In this document: one piece after another, positions 17,080 to 25,568 of the stretch | Numbering within the stretch: the first letter of the stretch is position 1 | Layout: each line of letters begins with the position of its first letter | Assembly (NCBI GenBank): GCA_964386535.1 | Contig: CAYLRY010000032.1 | Coordinates: 1 to 35,050 of the forward strand | DNA from: CAYLRY01 sp964386535 | Lineage (GTDB): Bacteria; Chloroflexota; Dehalococcoidia; Dehalococcoidales; UBA3254 | Reading direction: 5' to 3' | Length of the DNA stretch: 35,050 nucleotides | The notes under the pieces: model-generated | Databases searched by the model: none | What the model was told of the DNA's origin: nothing | The model's input: only the letters and a program-made list of their open reading frames with translations | Position numbers and translations under genes: made by a program

Positions 17080-18723
17080 TTACTTCTTCTCCAGCCAGGC
17101 GTTTTCCGGGTACCACATGTCACCCCACGGATCGTAAATTCTATCATCGTGGATTGTAGGAATCCTGGCAGCAAAATTAGGGGCAACATACAGCGGGATC
17201 AGGGCGCAGTATTGATCAATGAGTAGCCTGTTGATCTCCTGCAAATCCTTGTTCATCAATTCCTCAGTAGTTTCGTTCATGGCTTTTTCCAGTAGCGGGT
17301 CTACCTCGTCAGGGCGGTAGGTGGAAACATCGTACATGGCTTTTTTGGTAAATTGTACTGCGAGCATTTTAGCCGGCGGGTAACCCAGAGCAACATAGGG
17401 GGCATGACCGGTAAAGACGCCGTTTTTCCAGCCTTTCAAATCTAGCTCTGAGTTTTTACTTGACTCCACGATCTCTATTTCGGCATCTATGCCCACCGAC
17501 TTCCAGTATCCCTGCACTGCCTGGTACAAAGTGGTATTGGCTGAAATGGTAAATATGGTGGTCTTGAATCCGTTGGGATATCCGGCTTTGGCCAGGAGTT
17601 GTTTTGCTTTGGCTGGATCATACGGATAGCCCTTGATATTCGGGTTATACATGGCATACCCGGGGTAACCTATCTGATTGGTTGGCGGGTAGAAACCGTA
17701 ACCGAAAGTCTTGGCGATAGCCTGGGTATCCAGAGCATAGGCTGCGGCCTGCCTTACCTCCAGTTTGTTCCAGATAGAGTCAGCGTTAGCGCCGTCCGGG
17801 AACAGCGCGGTTATTGAAAATGGAGCACTCGTTATCTGATATTTACCTGTCTTATTCAATTCGTCAGCTATCTGGGCATTAAAATCGGTTATTATCTGTC
17901 CCTCCCCGGCCTGGAAAGAAGCTTTGCGCGTCATTGGATCAACGATAAAAGACCATTCTATGGCGTCCAGGTAGGGCTGGCCTTTCCGCCAGTAGTTTTC
18001 AAACTTCTTAAACTTCAGGCTGACATCACGGCTGAAACTTTCGAATTTAAAGGGGCCGGTCATCACCGGATTGAGGACAGCCCAGTCCTTGCCGTTTTTC
18101 TGGAAGGCAGTGGGCGAATAGAATTGCCCCGCCCTGGCGTTGAAATAGCTGACCATCAGGATATCCCATTTCGCCATGTTAACCCTGAGGGTATAGTCAT
18201 CGATGACATCGATGGATTTCACATTGGGCAACTGCGCCGGCTGGATCGAAATGAGGTTTTCCATGCACCATTTGGCCGCCTGGGCGTTAAAGTCAGTTCC
18301 GTCATGGAACTTGACTCCCTTTTGCAGGAAAAAGGTAAGGGTGAGGGCGTCTTTGTCCAGTTTCCAGCCGGTAGCTAGATTGGGTATGGAGTTACCTTGT
18401 TCATCCTTGCGCAGTAATTCATCCAGGGCTGGATAAGGCAGGAAGGGTCTGAACGACGGCGCAGTTGCTGCGGGATAGCCTATATTATCCATACTTGCTC
18501 CGGTTAAAATTTTCAGGGTGCCGCCATACTGGGGCTTCAAGGATACAGCCGTTGTGGCAGGCGCTGCTTTAGAGTTGGTGGCAGTTGCAGAGGCAGTTGT
18601 GGCGGGCGCAGCAGTTGTAGGAGCAGGTTGAGAAGTTGTGGGAGACGGGGTACTGCTGCTGCATCCGGAGATAATAAAGGCCACAATTAACAGAATTAAG
18701 AGGGGAATCACCAGTCTTTTCAT
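17080..18723 (-). CDS. ABC-type substrate-binding lipoprotein, family 5 (SBP2)
   Basis: 547 residues. The signal peptide ends at IISGC (Cys21), then a Ser/Thr/Ala/Pro linker of about 45 residues, then the family-5 binding domain from YGGTLKI. The GVKFHDGTDFNA and VRQAAAYALD blocks match SBP1 and SBP3, and the proteins end alike (NAWLEKK here, NAWLSK in SBP1). Export and lipid anchoring are expected. There is no adjacent permease or ATPase. Transcription should start at P2, about 165 nt upstream. AAGGAG precedes the ATG. The only co-directional partner is cupin 1. Ligand unknown; the paralogues differ most in the pocket-forming middle region, consistent with different ligands. Confidence 0.9.
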   Translation of the reverse strand: MKRLVIPLLILLIVAFIISGCSSSTPSPTTSQPAPTTAAPATTASATATNSKAAPATTAVSLKPQYGGTLKILTGASMDNIGYPAATAPSFRPFLPYPALDELLRKDEQGNSIPNLATGWKLDKDALTLTFFLQKGVKFHDGTDFNAQAAKWCMENLISIQPAQLPNVKSIDVIDDYTLRVNMAKWDILMVSYFNARAGQFYSPTAFQKNGKDWAVLNPVMTGPFKFESFSRDVSLKFKKFENYWRKGQPYLDAIEWSFIVDPMTRKASFQAGEGQIITDFNAQIADELNKTGKYQITSAPFSITALFPDGANADSIWNKLEVRQAAAYALDTQAIAKTFGYGFYPPTNQIGYPGYAMYNPNIKGYPYDPAKAKQLLAKAGYPNGFKTTIFTISANTTLYQAVQGYWKSVGIDAEIEIVESSKNSELDLKGWKNGVFTGHAPYVALGYPPAKMLAVQFTKKAMYDVSTYRPDEVDPLLEKAMNETTEELMNKDLQEINRLLIDQYCALIPLYVAPNFAARIPTIHDDRIYDPWGDMWYPENAWLEKK

Positions 18724-18854
18724 AATATTTCTCCTTAATAAATATTGTCGTCAAATTCAAAGTAAAAGGATCATTTCGTTGGAGAGTTCTTGTTCAGCGC
18801 TACATTGAGAAGGTGCAATTGAGCAGGTGTAATTCAAATGGTAAGTTCTTATTA

Positions 18855-18917
18855 ACTACCCAGTCAGTCAACAAGAATAGTAAGACAAAATCTAACATAT
18901 ATGATGAAGCTTGTCAA
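18855..18917 (-). promoter_or_regulatory. promoter P2 with downstream dyad operator (SBP2)
   Basis: Minus strand: TTGACA (18912-18917), 17-bp spacer, extended -10 TGT-TAGATT (-10 at 18889-18894). The dyad ACTACCCAGTCAGT (18855-18868) lies at exactly the same distance from the -10 as in P1. It is divergent from P4. Confidence 0.78.
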
Positions 18918-19044
18918 GTGCTGTTTTGCTGGAAAATCCACCATAAGATAGTCTCAAAAAGTCATGAGGTTTTTGCCCTGTTCTGAGGGAAACAGTCAGC
19001 CTGGTTTTGCTACATTTGACAGGTAATCAACAACCGTTTTAATA

Positions 19045-19104
19045 TTGACAAAAATATATCAATATGTTAAATTGGTTTACTATTATTTTAACTAACCAGA
19101 CAGT
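19045..19104 (+). promoter_or_regulatory. promoter P4 with downstream dyad operator (carboxylesterase)
   Basis: TTGACA (19045-19050), 17-bp spacer, extended -10 TGT-TAAATT (-10 at 19068-19073), then the dyad ACTAACCAGACAGT (19091-19104). The operator begins 18 bp after the -10. Divergent from P2, so one regulator could control both directions. The expected leader before the esterase ATG is about 140 nt. Confidence 0.78.
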
Positions 19105-19219
19105 TGATATGGTGATTTCAATCCGGCTGGCTGTAATGGGTTTTACCTTATTGGATTTTAATATATAAAAATCATTATTGGATAAATACGCCGTACAATA
19201 CAGGATGAGGAGGAATTAG

Positions 19220-20656
19220 ATGAATACAGTCAAACTGGATACTGGTGAAATTTCCGGTTTTGTGACAGGTGAACCCGGCAAAGAGGTCCATGTATACCGG
19301 GGAATCCCCTATGCTGCTCCGCCGGTGGGCGATTTACGCTGGAAACCGCCGCAGCCGCTGAAGTCATGGCCGGGTATTCGCAGGTGTACTGAATACAGTC
19401 TTCAGGCTGCTCAGTATGCAGATATTCATGCCTCCGGGAAAATGCTGAAAACACCCTCAAGTGAAGATTGCCTTTATCTTAATGTTTTGACTCCGGCTAA
19501 AAAGGCTGATGAAAAATTACCGGTCATGGTCTGGTTTCACGGCGGAGGCGTCCGTTATGGTAACGGCAATACGCCTCTTACCAACAGTACCGGGCTACCC
19601 AATCGGGGTGTAGTGCTCGTTACGGTCAATACCCGCCTGGGAATATTTGGCTTGTTTGCTCACCCGTTAATATCCCGTGAATCACCCCGGGGAGCTTCCG
19701 GTAATTATCTGTTTCTGGACATGGTTGCTTCCCTGAAGTGGGTAAAGAGGAATATTGCGGCGTTCGGTGGTGATCCTGAAAATGTGACCATCTTTGGCCA
19801 GTCAGGAGGCGGGTTGAAAATAGCCACCATGCTGGCTTCACCTCTGGCCAGAGGATTATTTCAGCAGGCTATCATCCAGAGTGGAGGTAGAATATTTGAT
19901 CCCTACCCATTGAAGGATATGGAGCAATTCGGTGAGAAATATTTTGCCAGGCTGGGAGTAGATAAGGAAAGCGATCCTCTGGCAGCAGCCCGGGCCATAC
20001 CGTGGGAAAGAATAGTTGAAATAGAACAGGCTTTTAATGTGGAACTGGGGCCTGAATACGAGTTTATGGGGCCCTGGCATATGGTGGTAGACGGGTGGTT
20101 TTTCCCGGCTCCATTGCTTGAATTATGCCGTAACGGTCAGGGCAACCCTGTTCCCTTCATGGTGTTTGCCACCATGGGAGAGCTGACCGGCCCGGGCATA
20201 GTGGTGGAGGACCGGATGATAGCCAACTATATAAAGCTGCTGTTGGCTGCGGGTCAGGCCGGTTCAAAAGGATACGCCGTAATATTTGACTGGGTGCCGG
20301 TAAACTGGAGGGCGGAAGGTTGTGTCTGTCCGCATGGGCTGGAATTGCACTATATATTCGGGTCTCTGGATATAACCGAGGCCTGGGAAGCCCATTCTGG
20401 GGGTTTCACCTATTCCGGAGCAAAATCAGCCATGCCAGTATTAACAGAAACGGATAGAAAAATCTCTGAGGACATGATGAGTATCTGGACGCAATTTGCC
20501 AGAACAGGCAATCCCAGTGTTAAAGGGTTGATAGAGTGGCCTGCCTGGGATCAAACTAATGATCAGTATCTTTACATAAACGAAACATTGCAGATTAAAG
20601 CAGGATATTCTGATCTGGCCAATATTAAGGCCATAAAATTAAGCGTTACTGTTTAG
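19220..20656 (+). CDS. type-B carboxylesterase (alpha/beta hydrolase)
   Basis: 478 residues. It begins with the family-typical FRGIPYA-like segment (VYRGIPYAAPPVGDLRW, 25-41) and has the oxyanion HGGG (107-110), the nucleophile elbow GQSGG with Ser195 (GESAGG in most relatives), a probable acid in ATMGELTG (Glu321), and His372 in PHGLELHYIFG. The triad is therefore complete. No signal peptide is visible, so cytoplasmic. The family hydrolyses carboxylic esters, often bulky or aromatic ones. It is driven by P4 and co-directional with cupin 2. GAGGAGG precedes the ATG. Being in the same regulon as the binding lipoproteins suggests that an imported or membrane-permeable ester is the substrate. 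Confidence 0.92.
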   Translation: MNTVKLDTGEISGFVTGEPGKEVHVYRGIPYAAPPVGDLRWKPPQPLKSWPGIRRCTEYSLQAAQYADIHASGKMLKTPSSEDCLYLNVLTPAKKADEKLPVMVWFHGGGVRYGNGNTPLTNSTGLPNRGVVLVTVNTRLGIFGLFAHPLISRESPRGASGNYLFLDMVASLKWVKRNIAAFGGDPENVTIFGQSGGGLKIATMLASPLARGLFQQAIIQSGGRIFDPYPLKDMEQFGEKYFARLGVDKESDPLAAARAIPWERIVEIEQAFNVELGPEYEFMGPWHMVVDGWFFPAPLLELCRNGQGNPVPFMVFATMGELTGPGIVVEDRMIANYIKLLLAAGQAGSKGYAVIFDWVPVNWRAEGCVCPHGLELHYIFGSLDITEAWEAHSGGFTYSGAKSAMPVLTETDRKISEDMMSIWTQFARTGNPSVKGLIEWPAWDQTNDQYLYINETLQIKAGYSDLANIKAIKLSVTV

Positions 20657-20748
20657 AGTGTTTATTTGAACTAATAATCAATTTAAATTAATTGGTGGTT
20701 TTATAATAAAAAGAGTTACCGGCTGGTCCGGATCAGGAGGGTACAGGG

Positions 20749-21177
20749 ATGGCGGCATCTACAGGTAAGTATGATAAGCATTTCATCGGTAATCCGCTGG
20801 TAAAAAGTGAGTTTGTGAAATGGAGGATCATCTGCCAGGGCGGCAAGACCGGCTTTGGCGGTTTCATGCAGAATTTTTTTCTCAGGTGGAATTGCATTAC
20901 CAGGCCAATATCCATGGAGGAATCTCATGCCCATGACTTCGATGAAATCTTTCACTTCTTTGGAGCCAATTCGGAGGACATCTCAGATTTTGATGCTGTC
21001 ATCGAGCTCACCATGGGCCCGGAAAAGGAAATTCACGTTATTACGGAACCCACTATTGTTTATGTACCCAAAGGCATGTTACATTCACCCCTCAATTTCA
21101 AAGTTATTAATAAGCCGGTTATTTTCTTGAACGTGGCTAATGCACCCGGCTATCCTGGGCCAGGCAAAAGATATTAG
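20749..21177 (+). CDS. cupin-fold protein, copy 2
   Basis: 142 residues, paralogous to 16408-16890. The cupin motif 1 is complete: H60, H62, E66 and H69 in SHAHDFDEIFHF. The motif 2 histidine is H112 in YVPKGMLHSPL. A divalent metal site is expected. AGGAGGG (20735-20741) lies seven bases before the ATG. The gene lies 92 bp after the carboxylesterase and ends in front of a strong terminator, so the two form a transcription unit from P4. Its twin sits behind SBP2, which is driven by the other half of the same divergent promoter region. Enzymatic role is not identifiable from sequence. Confidence 0.8.
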   Translation: MAASTGKYDKHFIGNPLVKSEFVKWRIICQGGKTGFGGFMQNFFLRWNCITRPISMEESHAHDFDEIFHFFGANSEDISDFDAVIELTMGPEKEIHVITEPTIVYVPKGMLHSPLNFKVINKPVIFLNVANAPGYPGPGKRY

Positions 21178-21243
21178 TCCCGGGTAATTCTTCATACCGG
21201 CTGACAACCGGGCACCCTGATGAATGAAAATGACAGGTGGCTG

Positions 21244-21291
21244 AAAGGCCGCCCCTGGCTTTCAGTTTTCCTCATGCAAGGGGCGGCCTTT
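21244..21291. terminator. strong intrinsic terminator shared by convergent units
   Basis: A perfect 13-bp GC-rich stem (21244-21256 with 21279-21291) ends in TTTT on plus, closing the esterase-cupin 2 unit. On minus it follows the SnoaL 2 gene. The segment CATGCAAGGGGCGGCCTT inside it recurs with one change at 32984-33001. Confidence 0.88.
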
Positions 21292-21332
21292 TAACCACTA
21301 TATGATTTTTACCGGTATCGCTGGCCGGTTAA

Positions 21333-21932
21333 CTATTGTCCCTGTTTGTCCTTGTCCTTACCGGCGTCAGCGGCTTTCTTTTTGGGTTTTAAGGCCCCAT
21401 AAGTGGGATTTACCGGCCAGGGTCGCACGTATTTCATATCAGCAAACTTCCACTTGCCGTTTTCTTTGACATACTTTACATCGTACCTTCCCTGAAGGCC
21501 GGGCCCGAACAGGCTTACGGTCTCCGAGCTAGTGGTGAAGTTAAAGCGGAACTGCGCCATGGTCCAATAACCCCGGGCTTTGTTGCCTTTAACTGAAATG
21601 ACAGGCTGCGCCAGAATTCGTCCGCCCTCCTGAAACCACTGATATTCGGTTGTCAGGTGCTTGAACATTTCAGCAATCTGTTCTTTACCTTCCCGCCTGG
21701 GTGTTTTTTCAATTTGTACCCGTCCGTTTTCAGCAAAACAGTCCACAATCTTTTCCCATTCCCGGTTGCTTAACCAGTAGATATAATTGTTTTGTAGTTC
21801 TTTTATTTCCTCAGCATCTTCCAGCCTTTGGATTCTGTCCTTTATTTCATCCAGAGATTTTCTTTCGGCTTCCAGAAGCTTAATTTTTTCCTCCAGAAGC
21901 TGTACCTTTTTCTCAAGTTCTTCTAATTTCAT
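21333..21932 (-). CDS. SnoaL-like / NTF2-fold protein with N-terminal coiled coil, copy 2
   Basis: 199 residues. The first 40 or so form a charged leucine-rich heptad pattern (coiled coil), longer than in copy 1. The NTF2-fold domain follows from about residue 41, with IVDCFAENG aligning to IVDCFSDNA of copy 1. Compared with BaiE (from memory), this copy keeps the Tyr and the C-terminal Arg (KYVRPWP) but seems to lack the Asp and the HMxH histidines that copy 1 retains, so activity may differ or be lost. The Lys-rich tail (KPKKKAADAGKDKDK) is unusual. AGGAGG lies four bases before the ATG. It is 192 bp downstream of SBP3 and ends at the terminator 21244-21291. Confidence 0.75.
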   Translation of the reverse strand: MKLEELEKKVQLLEEKIKLLEAERKSLDEIKDRIQRLEDAEEIKELQNNYIYWLSNREWEKIVDCFAENGRVQIEKTPRREGKEQIAEMFKHLTTEYQWFQEGGRILAQPVISVKGNKARGYWTMAQFRFNFTTSSETVSLFGPGLQGRYDVKYVKENGKWKFADMKYVRPWPVNPTYGALKPKKKAADAGKDKDKQGQ

Positions 21933-21944
21933 ATGTCCTCCTGC

Positions 21945-21998
21945 TTTCCCCGTAGCCGGGTGTTTCCAGTGGATTGGAAGTATCCTTACCGGGCCGTA
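21945..21998 (-). pseudogene. relic: C-terminal tail of a third SnoaL-type gene
   Basis: Read on minus, 18 codons give YGPVRILPIHWKHPATGK, matching the end of SnoaL copy 1 (MKMLPFHWKHPVTGK). The DNA is also similar (8119-8152 against 21950-21981). A TAA (21999-22001) interrupts it upstream, and it runs in frame into the ribosome-binding site and ATG of copy 2. It is best read as the stump of a deleted paralogue. Confidence 0.65.
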
Positions 21999-22059
21999 TT
22001 ACCTTCTCCAGTTGTCATCGGTTTTCTCCTCCGGATTGAATAACCTGAACTCTGGAGTC

Positions 22060-22091
22060 AGTCCCTCATCCTCCAAAAAAGTTGAGGGACT
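22060..22091. repeat. 9-bp inverted repeat between SBP3 and SnoaL 2
   Basis: AGTCCCTCA (22060-22068) pairs with 22083-22091 across a 14-nt loop. It follows the SBP3 stop in the direction of transcription without a T-run, so partial termination or 3'-end protection of the SBP3 message is more likely than full termination. Confidence 0.5.
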
Positions 22092-22124
22092 TAATTAGCG
22101 TGTCAACGGGTTATTTTTTAAGGA

Positions 22125-23861
22125 CTATTTACTCAGCCAGGTATCGGCAGGCGTAACGGTGTAATCTTCACCGGTCAGCCAGCCGGCATTGTGGGTTTCA
22201 GGTGTGGTGGCCCACATACTTACGCGGCTGTAAAACGGTATAATGGAACAATAATCATCAATCATCATTTTATTGATTTGCTGCATATATTTTGTCAATT
22301 TACTCTCATCGGTTTCAGAAAGCGCTTGCTTAAGCAGGGACTCAATTTCATCCGCGTGGAAAATGGAGATTGTATTGGTCCCCAGAGTTGAGAAATTTCT
22401 CCTGATGGTATTCAGAGGCGAATAATTGGTCCCCATGGTAGCCCTGGTTACTATCAGACCGTTGCGCCAGCCCTTGGTCATAAGATCGGTCATTTTGGCC
22501 ATTTGCACAGCTTCCAGTGTGGCATTTATACCAACGCTGTTGAGAGCCTGCTGGGCTGCCAGACAGAAATTTCTGATATCATCATAGCCAACCTCATAAT
22601 AAATGGTGGTCTTGAAACCGCTGGCAAATCCAGCCTCTTTCAGCAATTCCCTGGCCTTCTGGGGGTTATAAGGATAACCTTTTACATCAGGATTGTAGTT
22701 CCAGAGACCCGGAGCCGAAGGCTGGTTGGTAGGTATCAAATAACCGTAACCAATGGTATTGACTATAGTTTTGGTATCAATAGCATAGGCCACTGCCTGT
22801 CTGACTTTTAAACTGGCAAATGGTGAATCAGGATTTGATCCGTCAGGAGCAAAAGCTATGAGCGGGCCTATATTTGAAGTGACCTTAAAATCGCCTTTCT
22901 TTACCAGGTCTGCAGCATCAAGAGGATTTAAGGTGCCGGAAATTTGCCCTGCTCCTGAGATAAAGGCGGTTCTGGCAGTTAACTGGTCAGCCACGAAAAT
23001 ATACTGTATGTTATCCAGATAAGGTTTCCCACTCTGCCAGTAGCCGGTGAACTTTTCATATTTAAGGTTAACATCCCGGCTCCAGCTAATAAATTTGAAC
23101 GGCCCGGTACCTACCGGATGGGTCACATTGTAATCTATGCCGTATTTTTGAAGAGCGGTCGGTGATACTATGGCGCCGGCAGTAGTTGCCAGGTCCGTTA
23201 ATAGCAGTGCATCAAATACCTTCAGGTTAATTTTGACCGTGGCATCATCAATAACCTGGATATCTTTTACACTTTTCAATTCAGACCGGTTGGAATCTTT
23301 AACCAGGTCCAGTAAATACTTAACTGCCTGGGCGTTGAAATCTGAACCATCATGGAACTTGATCCCTTTGCGCACGGTAAGAGTCAGGGATAGATGGTCA
23401 TCGCTCCATTTCCAGTCGGTGGCTAATCCCGGAGCGAATAAACCCTGATTGTTCCAGGAGATAAGTCTCTCGACACAGGGAGCCGGCAAGGTAGGATTCC
23501 ATCTGGGAACGGCGACTGCAATATAACCCAGGTTTTCAGCAGGAAGGCCCAGTCCGAGAATCGAAAGTGTACCCCCATACTGGGGTTGCCCCGGTTTGGC
23601 GGTTGAAGCTGGTATGCCTGAAGCTGGAGTTGTTGGGGGTTTTGACGAAGGGAGTGAGGTCAGGCTCGTCGCAGGCGGCGCGGTGGAAGCCGGCGGTGTA
23701 GTGACGCTTTTTTCAGGTGTGGTGGGTAAAACGGCTGACGGTGTGGTTGCGGCTGTTGTCGGGGTGGTTGAAGAGGTCGAGCATCCCAGAACAAGAATGG
23801 AAATAACAACACAAATTACCGCCAGGATCAAGGTGCATTTACTCAGTGCAAGCTTTTTCAT
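22125..23861 (-). CDS. ABC-type substrate-binding lipoprotein, family 5 (SBP3)
   Basis: 578 residues, the longest of the three. Signal peptide ending in LVLGC (Cys27); an unusually long Thr/Ser/Pro/Ala linker to about residue 94; family-5 domain from YGGTLSIL. The GIKFHDGSDFNA and VRQAVAYAID blocks and the terminal DTWLSK match SBP1. It is anchored on the outer face and binds an unknown ligand. No transporter membrane subunits are encoded nearby. Expressed from P3, about 100 nt upstream, with the SnoaL 2 gene downstream. AAGGAG precedes the ATG. Confidence 0.9.
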   Translation of the reverse strand: MKKLALSKCTLILAVICVVISILVLGCSTSSTTPTTAATTPSAVLPTTPEKSVTTPPASTAPPATSLTSLPSSKPPTTPASGIPASTAKPGQPQYGGTLSILGLGLPAENLGYIAVAVPRWNPTLPAPCVERLISWNNQGLFAPGLATDWKWSDDHLSLTLTVRKGIKFHDGSDFNAQAVKYLLDLVKDSNRSELKSVKDIQVIDDATVKINLKVFDALLLTDLATTAGAIVSPTALQKYGIDYNVTHPVGTGPFKFISWSRDVNLKYEKFTGYWQSGKPYLDNIQYIFVADQLTARTAFISGAGQISGTLNPLDAADLVKKGDFKVTSNIGPLIAFAPDGSNPDSPFASLKVRQAVAYAIDTKTIVNTIGYGYLIPTNQPSAPGLWNYNPDVKGYPYNPQKARELLKEAGFASGFKTTIYYEVGYDDIRNFCLAAQQALNSVGINATLEAVQMAKMTDLMTKGWRNGLIVTRATMGTNYSPLNTIRRNFSTLGTNTISIFHADEIESLLKQALSETDESKLTKYMQQINKMMIDDYCSIIPFYSRVSMWATTPETHNAGWLTGEDYTVTPADTWLSK

Positions 23862-23943
23862 GTTACCAAACTCCTTGTCAAAAAAATATTATCGGGAATA
23901 AGATAGACGGTATTTTAAATAAAATATTATATTAAATTTGTAT

Positions 23944-23999
23944 ACTTACCAGTCAGTTGAATTAGTTTCCAATTTACCATACTGAATCTGACATGTCAA
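23944..23999 (-). promoter_or_regulatory. promoter P3 with downstream dyad operator (SBP3)
   Basis: Minus strand: TTGACA (23994-23999), 17-bp spacer, extended -10 TGG-TAAATT (-10 at 23971-23976). The dyad ACTTACCAGTCAGT (23944-23957) begins 14 bp after the -10, seven closer than in P1 and P2, so it overlaps the start region more deeply. Confidence 0.73.
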
Positions 24000-24074
24000 T
24001 ACGGTTTATGGAATCGAATGTATAATACAAATATCAGACATAACCCCGGCTGATATTCCATTATACGGATAAAC

Positions 24075-25472
24075 CTAAGCTGACAGACGGATGATCCGGC
24101 TGACATCTTCCAACGATTCTATATCTTCTGCAAGCCGGATGATTTGCTCACGCTTCTCCCTATCAATGGGGCGCACGGAGTAATCGCAGCAGTGTCTGAA
24201 CTTATCCGCCAGAAAAGCATAACTGATGGGATTTTTAGTGCTTCCCAGAGGCGAGTCGATCCTCTTGGTATGAGTTTTCGCATCCCGGGTTTTTATATCC
24301 ACAATGGCCGGATTAAAACCTGCGTTATTGGTCAGCTCCGGTTCAGCAACGGCGGATATTTTGTGCGCCATTTCCCGAATGGCCTTGTCCTGGAGGGCTG
24401 TGGCTGTAAAATTCCTGATGTTTACCCCTCCATACACCAAGGCGCTGGCCACGCCCCAGTACAGGCTGAACTGCGCTTCAATGATATTCTGCGGGTCTTG
24501 CTTTACCTTCGCGGGATTGGCCAGATAGTTATAATCTCCGGGACAAACATGCAGCACTACCTCCGCCACATCGTCCGGTTTTATATCAAATTCTTTGACC
24601 AGGCTTAATGCAGCTTCTATCGCAGTATGCTGACCGTGGCAGCAGGGGTATTCTTTCTGGGCAGTATCCAGCCCGCAAAAGTATTTTCCCAGGTCCCGGG
24701 TCAATAATGAAGGTGAGTATGACCCCTGGAAAAATATACTGTAAAGGTTTCTCCTGTTCTGCGGCTCAAGAAAATCCGTATTGGCTGTAAAGCCTTTTTC
24801 AGCCAGCAAAGCACTGATAACACCGGTTTTAACCGCCAGCCCGTTATTCAGCCCCTTGATACTGGCGCCGGCGCCGGCAGTCCCCGGACCGCTCTGGGCG
24901 CCGCTTATCTGATGAAAGGTGAGACCCAGGGCAGCCTCAAATTGTTTTTTATTCAGTCCCAGTATTTTACCGGCTGCCACGGCTGCACCGAAGAAATTGG
25001 TTATCATGCCGAAGGAAGAATCTGCTTCTCCCCCTACTGCGCGTCTAAGCCGCAGGCTAAGGTCATGTCCCACGGCAACGGCAGTTAACAGGTGGCGGCC
25101 GTTAACCTGTCCTTTATATTCCGCCACGGCAAAAACAGTGGGTATTATGGATCTGGAAACATGGATTTTCAGGCCTTTGACCTGCGTATCATCAAAATCC
25201 AGGCGTACACATAAAATTCCGTTCACAAAGGCTGCATTGGGGGCCGGTACCCGTCCACCAAAGGCCGCAATAGTGCTTTCCGGTGACCCTCCCCAGCTTT
25301 TGACCAGGCTGACCAGGCCGCTGATTTCTCCGGCGATTTCGCAGGTGCTGCCGCCTACCATGGCAGCCAGCGTATCCAGTACCTGTTTCCTGGATACCTC
25401 CACCACACCGGCCGGCAGGTCCGTAAATTCAGTTTCAAACAGGTGGTCAATTACAGCATCTATAATACGCAT
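24075..25472 (-). CDS. MmgE/PrpD family protein (copy 2)
   Basis: 465 residues, paralogous to 3153-4547 along its full length: the same DTLAAMVGG, RLDFDDT, KEYPCCHGQH and SxGxAVK-like blocks, and similar C-terminal segments (KFRHCCDYSVRPI against KFRECCQHSFHPI). Family enzymes dehydrate or decarboxylate polycarboxylates such as 2-methylcitrate or cis-aconitate. CAGGAG precedes the ATG. It follows a zinc alcohol dehydrogenase by 96 bp on the same strand and is the probable last gene of the thiolase2-DUF35-ADH-MmgE series; SBP3 beyond it has its own promoter P3. The substrate is not deducible. Confidence 0.88.
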   Translation of the reverse strand: MRIIDAVIDHLFETEFTDLPAGVVEVSRKQVLDTLAAMVGGSTCEIAGEISGLVSLVKSWGGSPESTIAAFGGRVPAPNAAFVNGILCVRLDFDDTQVKGLKIHVSRSIIPTVFAVAEYKGQVNGRHLLTAVAVGHDLSLRLRRAVGGEADSSFGMITNFFGAAVAAGKILGLNKKQFEAALGLTFHQISGAQSGPGTAGAGASIKGLNNGLAVKTGVISALLAEKGFTANTDFLEPQNRRNLYSIFFQGSYSPSLLTRDLGKYFCGLDTAQKEYPCCHGQHTAIEAALSLVKEFDIKPDDVAEVVLHVCPGDYNYLANPAKVKQDPQNIIEAQFSLYWGVASALVYGGVNIRNFTATALQDKAIREMAHKISAVAEPELTNNAGFNPAIVDIKTRDAKTHTKRIDSPLGSTKNPISYAFLADKFRHCCDYSVRPIDREKREQIIRLAEDIESLEDVSRIIRLSA

Positions 25473-25568
25473 CGGTTATTCTCCTGTTTAAACATTTTCA
25501 TTTATCAGACTTTAAACTTAATCCCCGTCTGGCTCATCAGTTATGCAAATGTTCTGGCATAAAGAGGA

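Noticed and set aside
23596..23901. Val/Gly-rich 101-codon plus-strand frame
   Set aside because: It is the antisense of the Thr/Pro/Ala linker of SBP3; repetitive codons create the open frame.
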